Source of the DNA: Megachile rotundata
Lineage: Eukaryota; Arthropoda; Insecta; Hymenoptera; Megachilidae
Direction: 5' to 3'
Assembly: GCF_050947335.1 (NCBI RefSeq)
Contig: NW_027473327.1
Location: 1,984,001-2,048,000 of the forward strand
DNA length: 64,000 bases
Part shown: positions 28,455 through 42,300 of the stretch, in pieces
How the letters are laid out: each line of letters begins with the position of its first letter
Position numbering within the stretch: position 1 is the stretch's first letter
Program-made: the position numbers and the translations under genes
Notes under the pieces: model-generated
Database searches by the model: none
What the model was told of the DNA's origin: nothing
Seen by the model: only the letters and a program-made list of their open reading frames with translations

Positions 28455-30240
28455 TGATTGTATGATTGTGATAGTATGATTGTGATTGTATGATTGTGAT
28501 TGTATGACTGTGATTGTATGATTGTGACTGTATGATTGTGATTGTATGATTGTGATAGTATGATTGTGATTGTATGATCGTGATTGTATGATTGTGATAT
28601 TATGATTGTGATTGTATGATTGTGATTGTATGATTGTGATTGTATGATTGTGATTGTATGACTGTGATTGTATGATTGTGATTGTGCGATTGTGATTGTA
28701 CGATTGTGATTGTACGATTGTGATTGTATGATTATGATTGTATGATTATGATTGTATGATTGTGATTGCATGATTGTGATTGTATGATTGTGATAGTATG
28801 ATTGTGATTGTATGACTGTGATTGTACGACTGTGATTGTATGATTGTGATTGTATGATTGTCATTGTATGATTATGATTGTATGATTGTGATTGCATGAT
28901 TGTGATTGTATGATTGATATTGCATGATTTTGTATGTATGATTGTGATTGTATGATTGTGATTGTATGATTGTGATTGTATGATTGTGATAGTATGATTG
29001 TGATTGTATGATTGTGATTGTATGACTGTGATTGTATGATTGTGACTGTATGATTGTGATTGTATGATTGTGATAGTATGATTGTGATTGTATGATTGTG
29101 ATTGTATGACTGTGATTGTATGATTGCGATTGTGCGATTGTGATTGTACGATTGTGATTGTACGATTGTGATTGTATGATTGTGATTGTATGATTATGAT
29201 GGAATGATTGTGATTGCATGATTGTGATTGTATGATTGTGATTGCATGATTTTGAATGTATGATTGTGATTGTAAGATTGTGATTGTATGACTGTGATTG
29301 TATGATTGCGATTGTATGATTGTGATTGTATGATTATGATTGTATAATTGTGATTGTATGATTGTATTTGGGAGATTGTATTTTGGAGATTGTAATTGTG
29401 TCATTGCGATTGTATGATTGTGATTTTATGATTGTGATTGTATGATTGTGATGGTATGATTGCGATTGTATGATTGTGATTGTATGATTGCGATTGTATG
29501 ATTGTGATTGTATGATTATGATTGTATCATTGTGATTGTATGATTGTGATTGTATGATTATGATTGTGAGGTTGTGACTGTATGATTGTGATGGTATGAT
29601 TGCGATTGTATGATTGCGATCGTATGATTGTGATTGTATGATTGTGATTGTATGATTAGGATTGTGTGATTGTGATAGTATGATTGTGATTGTATGATTG
29701 TGATTGTATGATTGTGATTGTATGATTGTATTTGGGAGATTGTATTTTGGAGATTGTAATTGTATGATTGCGATTGTATGATTATGATTGTATGATTGTG
29801 ATAGTATGATTGTGATTGTAAGATTGTGATTGCATGACTGTGATTGTATGATTGTGATTGTATGATTGTGATTGTATGATTAGGATTGTATGATTGTGAT
29901 AGTATGATTGTGATTGTATGATTGTGATTGTATGATTGCGATTGTATGATTGTATTTGGGAGATTGTATTTTGGAGATTGTAATTGTATGATTGCGATTG
30001 TATGATTGTGATTGTATGATTGTGATTGTATGAATGTGATCGTATGATTGTGATCGTATGATTCTGATTGTATGATTGTGATTGTATGGTTGTGATTGTA
30101 TGATTGTGATTGTATGATTGTAATTGTATGATTATGATTGTATGATTGTGATTGTATGATTGTGATGATTTGATTGTGATTGTATGATTGCGATATTATG
30201 ATTGTGATTGTATGATTGTGATTGTATGATTGTGATTGTC
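28455..30240. repeat. Partial copy of block X and filler
   Basis: Only 14-bp units are present. The TTTTGTATGTA unit at 28925, the TGATTATGATGGAA marker at 29191 and the 42-bp block at 29359 match 25411, 25677 and 25845 with a constant shift of 3514 bp (251 units). Blocks at 29723 and 29947 match 26531 and 26755 with a shift of 3192 bp, so 23 units are missing between. The unit before 28925 has an extra change (TGATTGATATTGCA). Confidence 0.78.
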
Positions 30241-33200
30241 TGATTGTGGTTGTATGATTGTGATTGTATGATTGTGATTGTATGATTGTCATTGTATGAT
30301 TATGATTGTATGATTGTGATTGCATGATTGTGATTGCATGATTGTGATAATATGATTGCGAATGTATGATTGTGATTGTATGTCTGTGATTGTATGATTG
30401 TGATTGTATGATTGTGCTAGTATGATTGTGATTGTAAGATTGTGATTGTATGTCTGTGATTGTATGATTGTGATTGTATGATTGTGATTGTATGATTGTG
30501 ATTGTATGATTGTGATTGTATGATTGCATTTGGGAGATTGTATTTTGGAGATTGTAATTGTATGATTGCGATTGTGTGATTGTGATTGTATGATTGTGAT
30601 TGTATGATTGTGGTTGTATGATCGTGATTGTATGATTGTGATATTATGATTGTGATTGTATGATTGTGATTGTATGATTGTGATTGTATGACTGTGATTG
30701 TATGATTGTGATTGTGCGATTGTGATTGTACGATTGTGATTGTACGATTGTGATTGTACGATTATGATTGTATGATTATGATTGTATGATTGTGATTGCA
30801 TGATTGTGATTGTATGATTGTGATAGTATGATTGTGATTGTATGACTGTGATTGTACGACTGTGATTGTATGATTGTGATTGTATGATTGTCATTGTATG
30901 ATTATGATTGTATGATTGTGATTGCATGATTGTGATTGTATGATTGAGATTGCATGATTTTGTATGTATGATTGTGATTGTATGATTGTGATTGTATGAT
31001 TGTGATAGTATGATTGTGATTGTATGATTGTGATTGTATGACTGTGATTGTATGATTGTGACTGTATGATTGTGATTGTATGATTGTGATAGTATGATTG
31101 TGATTGTATGATTGTGATTGTATGACTGTGATTGTATGATTGTGATTGTGCGATTGTGATTGTACGATTGTGATTGTACGATTGTGATTGTATGATTGTG
31201 ATTGTATGATTGTAATTGTATGATTATGATTGTGTGATTGTGATTGTATGATTATGATTGTATGATTGTGATAGTATGATTGTGATTGTAAGATTGTGAT
31301 TGCATGACTGTGATTGTATGATTGTGATTGTATGATTGTGATTGTATGATTAGGATTGTATGATTGTGATAGTATGATTGTGATTGTATGATTGTGATTG
31401 TATGATTGGGATTGTATGATTGTATTTGGGAGATTGTATTTTGGAGATTGTAATTGTAGGATTGCGATTGTATGATTGTGATTGTATGATTGTGATTGTA
31501 TGATTGTGATTGTATGATTCTAATTGTATGATTGTGATTGTATGATTGTGATTGTATGATTCTGATGGTATGATTGCGATTGTATGATTGTGATTGTATG
31601 ATTGCGATTGTATGATTGTGATTGTATGATTATGATTGTATCATTGTGATTGTATGATTGTGATTGTATGATTATGATTGTATGGTTGTGACTGTATGAT
31701 TGTGATGGTATGATTGCGGTTGTATGATTGCGATCGTATGATTGTGATTGTATGATTATGATTGTATGATTGTGATTGTGTGATTGTGATTGTATGATTG
31801 TATTTTGGAGATTGTAATTGTATGATTGCGATTGTATGATTGTGATTGTATGATTGCGATTGTATGATTGTGATAGTATGATTGTGATTGTATGATTGTG
31901 ATTGTATGATTGTGATAGTATGATTGTGATTGTATGATTGTGATTGCGTGATTGTGATTGTATGATTGCGATTGTATGATTGTGATTGTATGATTGTGAT
32001 TGTATGATTGTGATATTATGATTGTGATATTATGATTGTGATAGTATGACTGTGATTGTATGACTGTGATTGTATGATTGTGATTGTATGATTGTGATTG
32101 TCTGATTGTGGTTGTATGATTGTGATTGTATGATTGTGATTGTATGATTGTCATTGTATGATTATGATTGTATGATTGTGATTGCATGATTGTGATTGCA
32201 TGATTGTGATAATATGATTGCGAATGTATGATTGTGATTGTATGTCTGTGATTGTATGATTGTGATTGTATGATTGTGCTAGTATGATTGTGATTGTAAG
32301 ATTGTGATTGTATGTCTGTGATTGTATGATTGTGATTGTATGATTGTGATTGTATGATTGTGATTGTACGATTGTGATTGTATGATTGCATTTGGGAGAT
32401 TGTATTTTGGAGATTGTAATTGTATGATTGCGATTGTGTGATTGTGATTGTATGATTGTGATTGTATGATTGTGATTGTATGATCGTGATTGTATGATTG
32501 TGATATTATGATTGTGATTGTATGATTGTGATTGTATGATTGTGATTGTATGACTGTGATTGTATGATTGTGATTGTGCGATTGTGATTGTACGATTGTG
32601 ATTATACGATTGTGATTGTATGATTATGATTGTATGATTATGATTGTATGATTGTGATTGCATGATTGTGATTGTATGATTGTGATAGTATGATTGTGAT
32701 TGTATGACTGTGATTGTACGACTGTGATTGTATGATTGTGATTGTATGATTGTCATTGTATGATTATGATTGTATGATTGTGATTGCATGATTGTGATTG
32801 TATGATTGAGATTGCATGATTTTGTATGTATGATTGTGATTGTATGATTGTGATTCTATGATTGTGATTGTATGATTGTGATAGTATGATTGTGATTGTA
32901 TGATTGTGATTGTATGACTGTGATTGTATGATTGTGACTGTATGATTGTGATTGTATGATTGTGATAGTATGATTGTGATTGTATGATTGTGATTGTATG
33001 ACTGTGATTGTATGATTGTGATTGTGCGATTGTGATTGTACGATTGTGATTGTACGATTGTGATTGTATGATTGTGATTGTGTGATTATGATGGAATGAT
33101 TGTGATTGCATGATTGTGATTGTATGATTGTGATTGCATGATTTTGAATGTATGATTGTGATTGTAAGATTGTGATTGTATGACTGTGATTGTATGATTG

Positions 33201-34048
33201 CGATTGTATGATTGTGATTGTATGATTATGATTGTATAATTGTGATTGTATGATTGTATTTGGGAGATTGTATTTTGGAGATTGTAATTGTATCATTGCG
33301 ATTGTATGATTGTGATTGTATGATTGTGATTGTATGATTGTGATGGTATGATTGCGATTGTATGATTGTGATTGTATGATTGCGATTGTATGATTGTGAT
33401 TGTATGATTATGATTGTATCATTGTGATTGTATGATTGTGATTGTATGATTATGATTGTGTGGTTGTGACTGTATGATTGTGATGGTATGATTGCGATTG
33501 TATGATTGCGATCGTATGATTGTGTTTGTATGATTATGATTGTATGATTGTGATTGTATGATTGTGATTGTATGATTGCGATTGTATGGTTGTGATTGTA
33601 TGATTGTGATTGTATGATTGTGATTGTATGATTGTGATTGTATGATTGTGACAGTATGATTGTGATTGTATGATTGTGATTTTGTGATTGCGATTGTATG
33701 ATTGCGATTGTGTGATTGTGATTGTATGATTGTGATTGTATGATTGTGATTGTATGACTGTGATTGTATGATTGTGATTGTATGATTGTGATTGTATGAT
33801 TAGGATTGTGTGATTGTGATAGTATGATTGTGATTGTATGATTGTGATTGTATGATTGTGATTGTATGATTGTGATTGTATGATTGTGATTGTATGATTG
33901 TGATTGTATGATTGTGATTGTATGATTGTATTTGGGAGATTGTATTTTGGAGATTGTAATTGTATGATTGCGATTGTATGATTATGATTGTATGATTGTG
34001 ATAGTATGATTGTGATTGTAAGATTGTGATTGCATGACTGTGATTGTA
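30241..34048. repeat. Copied block X, second copy (3808 bp, 272 units)
   Basis: This is the partner of 22807-26656, three units shorter. 42-bp blocks at 30521, 31417, 32383, 33251 and 33923 and the right-half form at 31795 keep the same order as in the first copy. It diverges at 34049, where a unit with A at position 8 replaces the ordinary unit seen at 26657. Confidence 0.82.
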
Positions 34049-35140
34049 TGATTGTAATTGTATGATTATGATTGTATGATTGTGATTGTATGATTGTGAT
34101 TGTATGACTGTGATTGTATGATCGTGATTGTGCGATTGTGATTGTACGATTGTGGTTGTACGATTGTGATTGTATGATTGTGATTGTATGATTATGATTG
34201 TATGATTGTGATAGTATGATTGTGATTGTAAGATTGTGATTGCATGACTGTCATTGTATGATTGTGATTGTATGATTGTGATTGTGTGATTAGGATTGTA
34301 TGATTGTGATAGTATGATTGTGATTGTATGATTGTGATTGTATGATTGTGATTGTATGATTGGATTTGGGAGATTGTATTTTGGAGATTGTAATTGTATG
34401 ATTGCGATTGTACGATTGTGATTGTATGATTGTGATTGTATGATTGTGATCGTATGATTGTGATCGTATGATTGCGATTGTATGATTGTGATTGTATGGT
34501 TGTGATTGTATGATTGTGATTGTATGATTGTAATTGTATGATTATGATTGTATGATTGTGATTGTATGATTGCGATGGTTTGATTGTGATTGTATGATTG
34601 TGATTGTATGATTGTGATTGTATGATTGTGATTGTATGATTGAGATTGTCTGATTGTGGTTGTATGATTGTGATTGTATGATTGTGATTGTATGATTGTC
34701 ATTGTATGATTATGATTGTATGATTGTGATTGCATGATTGTGATTGTATGATTGAGACTGCATGATTTTGTATGTATGATTTCGATTGTATGATTGTGAT
34801 TGTATGACTGTGATTGTATGATTGTGATTGTGTGATTGCGATTGTATGATTGCGATTGTATGACTGTGATTGTATGATTGTGACAGTGCGATTGTGATTG
34901 TACGATTGTGATTGTACGATTGTGATTGTATGATTGTGATTGTATGATTATGATGGAATGATTGTGATTGCATGATTGTGATTGTATGATTGTGATTGCA
35001 TGATTTTGAATGTATGATTGTGATTGTATGATTGTGATTGTATGATTGCGATTGTATGATTGTGCTAGTATGATTGTGATTGTAAGATTGTGATTGTATG
35101 ACTGTGATTGTATGATTGTGATTGTATGATTATGATGGTA
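34049..35140. repeat. Array linking block X to the 588-bp duplication
   Basis: Only 14-bp units are seen. A 42-bp block at 34357 has its first unit changed to TGATTGGATTTGGG. The TTTTGTATGTA unit at 34763 (preceded by a unit with an extra C) and the TGATTATGATGGAA marker at 34945 mark the end of a family A-like stretch. No gene is visible. Confidence 0.8.
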
Positions 35141-36316
35141 TGATTGCGATTGGATGATTGTGATTCTATGATTGCGATTGTATGATTGTGATTGTATGAT
35201 TATGATTGTATCATTGTGATTGTATGATTGTGATTGTATGATTATGATTGTATGGTTGTGACTGTATGATTGTGATGGTATGATTGCGGTTGTATGATTG
35301 CGATCGTATGATTGTGATTGTATGATTGTGATTGTATGATTGTGATTGTATGATTGTGATTGTGTGATTGCGATTGTATGATTGCGATTGTATGATTGTG
35401 ATTGTATGATTGTGATGGTTTGATTGTGATTGTATGATTGCGATATTATGATTGTGATTGTATGATTGTGATTGTATGATTGCGATTGTATGATTGTGAT
35501 TGTCTTATTGTGGTTGTATGATTGTGATTGTATGATTGTGATTGTATGATTGTCACTGTATGATTATGATTGTATGATTGTGATTGCATGATTGTGATTG
35601 TATGATTGAGATTGCATGATTTTGTATGTATGATTGTGATTGTATGATTGTGATTGTATGATTGTGATTGTATGATTGTGATTGTATGATTGTGATTGTA
35701 TGATTGTGATTGTATGATTGTGATGGTATGATTGCGATTGGATGATTGTGATTCTATGATTGCGATTGTATGATTGTGATTGTATGATTATGATTGTATC
35801 ATTGTGATTGTATGATTGTGATTGTATGATTATGATTGTATGGTTGTGACTGTATGATTGTGATGGTATGATTGCGGTTGTATGATTGCGATCGTATGAT
35901 TGTGATTGTATGATTGTGATTGTATGATTGTGATTGTATGATTGTGATTGTGTGATTGCGATTGTATGATTGCGATTGTATGATTGTGATTGTATGATTG
36001 TGATGGTTTGATTGTGATTGTATGATTGCGATATTATGATTGTGATTGTATGATTGTGATTGTATGATTGCGATTGTATGATTGTGATTGTCTTATTGTG
36101 GTTGTATGATTATGATTGTATGATTGTGATTGTATGATTGTCACTGTATGATTATGATTGTATGATTGTGATTGCATGATTGTGATTGTATGATTGAGAT
36201 TGCATGATTTTGTATGTATGATTGTGATTGTATGATTGTGATTGTATGATTGTGATTGTATGATTGTGATTGTATGATTGTGATTGTATGATTGTGATTG
36301 TATGATTGTGATTGTA
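35141..36316. repeat. Tandem duplication of 588 bp (42 units)
   Basis: 35141-35728 is repeated at 35729-36316. Both begin with TGATTGCGATTGGA, contain the unusual unit TTATTGTGGTTGTA near 35505 and 36093, and carry the TTTTGTATGTA unit at 35617 and 36205. One difference noticed is TGATTATGATTGTA near 36107, where the first copy has the consensus unit. The length is exactly 42 units. Confidence 0.83.
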
Positions 36317-39300
36317 TGATTGTGATTGTATGATTGTAATTGTATGATTATGATTGTATGATTGTGATTGTATGATTGTGATTGTATGACTGTGATTGTA
36401 TGATTGTGATTGTACGATTGTGATTGTACGATTCCGATTGTATGATTGTGATTGTATGATTATGATTGTATGATTGTGATAGTATGATTGTGATTGTAAG
36501 ATTGTAATTGCATGACTGTGATTGTATGACTGTGATTGTATGATTGTGATTGTATGATTAGGATTGTATGATTGTGATAGTATGATTGTGATTGTATGAT
36601 TGTGATTGTATGATTGTGATTGTATGATTGTGATGGTTTGATTGTGATTGTATGATTGCGATATTATGATTGTGATTGTATGATTGTGATTGTATGATTG
36701 TCGTTGTATGATTGTGATTGTATGATTGTATTTGGGAGATTGTGATTGTATGATTGCGATTGTATGATTGTGATTGCGTGATTGTGATTGTATGATTGCG
36801 ATTGTATGATTGTGATTGTATGGTTGTGATTGTATGATTGTGATGGTATGATTGTGATTGTATGATTGCGATAGTATGATTGTGATTGTATGATTGTGGT
36901 TGTATGATAGTGATTGTATGACTGTGATTGTATGACTGTGATTGTATGATTGTGATTGTGTGATTGCGATTGTATTATTGCGATTGTACGATTGCGATTG
37001 TATGATTGTGATTGTATGATTGTGATTGTATGACTGTGATTGTATGATTGTGATTGTATGATTGTGATTGTATGATTAGGATTGTGTGATTGTGATAGTG
37101 TGATTGTGATTGTATGATTGTGATTGTATGATTGTGATTGTCTGATTGTGGTTGTATGATTGTGATTGTATGATTGTGATTGTATGATTGTGATTGTATG
37201 ACTGTGATTGTATGATTGTGATTGTGTGATTGCGATTGTATGATTGCGATTGTATGATTGCGATTGTATGATTGTGATTGTATGATTGTGATTGTATGAC
37301 TGTGATTGTATGATTGTGATTGTATGATTGTGATTGTATGATTAGGTTTGTGTGATTGTGATAGTATGATTGTGATTGTATGATTGTGATTGTATGATTG
37401 TGATTGTATGATTGTGATTGTATGATTGTGATTGTATGATTGTGTTTGTATGATTGTATTTGGGAGATTGTATTTTGGAGATTGTAATTCTATGATTGCG
37501 ATTGTATGATTGTGATTGTATGATTGTGATTGTATGATTGTGATTGTATGATTGTGATTGTATGACTGTGATTGTAGGATTGTGATTGTGCGATTGTGAT
37601 TGTACGATTGTGATTGTACGATTGTGATTGTATGATTGTGATTGTATGATTACGATTGTATGATTGTGATTGTATGATTGTGATGATTTGATTGTGATTG
37701 TATGATTGCGAAACTATGATTGTGATTGTATGATTGTGATTGTATGATTGTGGTTGTATGATTGTGATTGTATGATTGTATTTGGGAGATCGTGATTGTA
37801 TGATTGCGATTGTATGATTGTGATTGCGTGATTGTGATTGTATGATTGCGATTGTATGATTGTGATTGTATGGTTGTGATTGTATGATTGTGATGGTATG
37901 ATTGTGATTGTATGATTGCGATAGTATGATTGTGATTGTATGATTGTGATTGTATGATTGTGACTGTATGATTGTGATTGTATGATTGTGATTGCATGAT
38001 TGTGATTGTATGATTGAGATTGTACGATTGTGATGGTTTGATTGTGATTGTATGATTGCGATATTATGATTGTGATTGTATGATTGTGGTTGTATGATAG
38101 TGATTGTATGATTGTATTTGGGAGATTGTGATTGTATGATTGCGATTGTATGATTGTGATTGCGTGATTGTGATTGTATGATTGCGATTGTATGATTGTG
38201 ATTGTATGGTTGTGATTGTATGATTGTGATGGTATGATTGTGATTGTATGATTGCGATAGTATGATTGTGATTGTATGATTGTGATTGTATGATTGTGAC
38301 TGTATGATTGTGATTGTATGATTGTGATTGCGTGATTGTGATTGTATGATTGTGATTGCGTGATTGTGATTGTATGATTGTGATTGTATGATTGCGATAG
38401 TATGATTGTGATTGTATGATTGTGGTTGTATGATAGTGATTGTATGACTGTGATTGTATGACTGTGATTGTATGATTGCGATTGTATGATTGTGATTGTC
38501 TGAATGTGGTTGTATGATTGTGATTGTATGATTGTGATTGTATGATTGTGATTGTATGACTGTGATTGTATGATTGTGATTGTGTGATTGCGATTGTATT
38601 ATTGCGATTGTACGATTGCGATTGTATGATTGTGATTGTATGATTGTGATTGTATGACTGTGATTGTATGATTGTGATTGTATGATTGTGATTGTATGAT
38701 TAGGATTGTGTGATTGTGATAGTGTGATTGTGATTGTATGATTGTGATTGTATGATTGTGATTGTCTGATTGTGGTTGTATGATTGTGATTGTATGATTG
38801 TGATTGTATGATTGTGATTGTATGACTGTGATTGTATGATTGTGATTGTGTGATTGCGATTGTATGATTGCGATTGTATGATTGCGATTGTATGATTGTG
38901 ATTGTATGATTGTGATTGTATGACTGTGATTGTATGATTGTGATTGTATGATTGTGATTGTATGATTAGGTTTGTGTGATTGTGATAGTATGATTGTGAT
39001 TGTATGATTGTGATTGTATGATTGTGATTGTATGATTGTGATTGTATGATTGTGATTGTATGATTGTGATTGTATGATTGTGATTGTATGATTGTGTTTG
39101 TATGATTGTATTTGGGAGATTGTATTTTGGAGATTGTAATTGTATGATTGCGATTGTATGATTGTGATTGTATGATTGTGATTGTATGATTGTGATTGTA
39201 TGATTGTGATTGTATGACTGTGATTGTAGGATTGTGATTGTGCGATTGTGATTGTACGATTGTGATTGTACGATTGTGATTGTATGATTGTGATTGTATG

Positions 39301-42300
39301 ATTACGATTGTATGATTGTGATTGTATGATTGTGATGATTTGATTGTGATTGTATGATTGCGATACTATGATTGTGATTGTATGATTGTGATTGTATGAT
39401 TGTGGTTGTATGACTGTGATTGTATGATTGTATTTGGGAGATCGTGATTGTATGATTGCGATTGTATGATTGTGATTGCGTGATTGTGATTGTATGATTG
39501 CGATTGTATGATTGTGATTGTATGGTTGTGATTGTATGATTGTGATGGTATGATTGTGATTGTATGATTGCGATAGTATGATTGTGATTGTATGATTGTG
39601 ATTGTATGATTGTGACTGTATGATTGTGATTGTATGATTGTGATTGCATGATTGTGATTGTATGATTGAGATTGTACGATTGTGATGGTTTGATTGTGAT
39701 TGTATGATTGCGATATTATGATTGTGATTGTATGATTGTGGTTGTACGATAGTGATTGTATGATTGTATTTGGGAGATTGTGATTGTATAATTGCGATTG
39801 TATGATTGTGATTGCGTGATTGTGATTGTATGATTGCGATTGTATGATTGTGATTGTATGGTTGTGATTGTATGATTGTGATGGTATGATTGTGATTGTA
39901 TGATTGCGATAGTATGATTGTGATTGTATGATTGTGATTGTATGATTGTGACTGTATGATTGTGATTGTATGATTGTGATTGCGTGATTGTGATTGTATG
40001 ATTGTGATTGCGTGATTGTGATTGTATGATTGCGATTGTATGATTGTGATTGTATGATTGTGATTGTATGATTGTGATAGTATGATTGTGATAGTATGAC
40101 TGTGATTGTATGACTGTGATTGTATGATTGTGATTGTATGATTGTGATTGTCTGATTGTGGTTGTATGATTGTGATTGTATGATTGTGATTGTATGATTG
40201 TGATTGTATGACTGTGATTGTATGATTGTGATTGTGTGATTGCGATTGTATGATTGCGATTGTATGATTGTGATTGTATGATTGTGATTGCGTGATTGTG
40301 ATTGTATGATTGTGATTGCGTGATTGTGATTGTATGATTGCGATTGTATGATTGTGATTGTATGATTGTGATTGTATGATTGTGATAGTATGATTGTGAT
40401 AGTATGACTGTGATTGTATGACTGTGATTGTATGATTGTGATTGTATGATTGTGATTGTCTGATTGTGGTTGTATGATTGTGATTGTATGATTGTGATTG
40501 TATGATTGTGATTGTATGACTGTGATTGTATGATTGTGATTGTGTGATTGCGATTGTATGATTGCGATTGTATGATTGTGAATGTATGATTGTGATTGTA
40601 TGACTGTGATTGTATGATTGTGATTGTATGATTGTGATTGTATGATTGTGATTGTATGATTGTGATTGTATGATTGTGATTCTATGATTGTGATTGTATG
40701 ATTGTGATTGTATCATTGTACTTGGGAGATTGTATTTTGGAGATTGTAATTGTATGATTGCAATTGTATGATTATGATTGTATGATTGTGATAGTATGAT
40801 TGTGATTGTAAGATTGTGATTGCATGACTGTGATTGTATGATTGTGATTGTATGATTGTGATTGTATGATTAGGATTGTATGATTGTGATAGTATGATTG
40901 TGATTGTATGATTGTGATTGTATGATTGTATTTGGGAGATTGTATTTTGGAGTTTGTAATTGTATGATTGCGATTGTATGATTGTGATTGTATGATTGTG
41001 ATTGTATGATTGTGATCGTATGATTGTGATCGTATGATTCTGATTGTATGATTATGATTGTATGGTTGTGATTGTATGATTGTGATTGTATGATTGTAAT
41101 TGTATGATTATGATTGTATGATTGTGATTGTATGATTGTGATGATTTGATTGTGATTGTATGATTGCGATATTATGATTGTGATTGTATGATTGTGATTG
41201 TATGATTGTGGTTGTATGATTGTGATTGTATGATTGTATTTGGGAGATTGTGATTGTATGATTGCGATTGTATGATTGTGATTGCGTGATTGTGATTGTA
41301 TGATTGCGATTGTATGATTGTGATTGTATGGTTGTGATTGTATGATTGTGATGGTATGATTGTGATTGTATGATTGCGATAGTATGATTGTGATTGTATG
41401 ATTGTGATTGTATGATTGTGACTGTATGATTGTGATTGTATGATTGTGATTGCATGATTGTGATTGTATGATTGAGATTGTATGATTGTGATGGTTTGAT
41501 TGTGATTGTATGATTGCGATATTATGATTGTGATTGTATGATTGTGGTTGTATGATAGTGATTGTATGACTGTGATTGTATGACTGTGATTGTATGATTG
41601 CGATTGTATGATTGTGATTGTCTGATTGTGGTTGTATGATTGTGATTGTATGATTGTGATTGTATGATTGTGATTGTATGATTGTGATTGTATGACTGTG
41701 ATTGTATGATTGTGATTGTGCGATTGTGATTGTACGATTGTGATTGTACGATTGTGATTGTATGATTGTGATTGTATGATTACGATTGTATGATTGTGAT
41801 TGTATGATTGTGATGATTTGATTGTGATTGTATGATTGCGATATTATGATTGTGATTGTATGATTGCGGTAGTATGATTGTGATTGTATGATTGTGATTG
41901 TATGATTGTGACTGTATGATTGTGATTGTATGATTGTGATTGCGTGATTGTGATTGTATGATTGCGATTGTATGCTTGTGATTGTACGATTGTGATTGTA
42001 TGATTAGGATTGTATGATTGTGATAGTATGATTGTGATTGTATGATTGTGATTGTATGATTGTATTTGGGAGATTGTATTTTGGAGATTGTAATTGTATG
42101 ATTGCGATTGTATGATTGTGATTGTATGATTGTGATTGTATGATTGTGATCGTATGATTGTGATCGTATGATTCTGATTGTATGATTATGATTGTATGGT
42201 TGTGATTGTATGATTGTGATTGTATGATTGTAATTGTATGATTATGATTGTATGATTGTGATTGTATGATTGTGATGATTTGATTGTGATTGTATGATTG

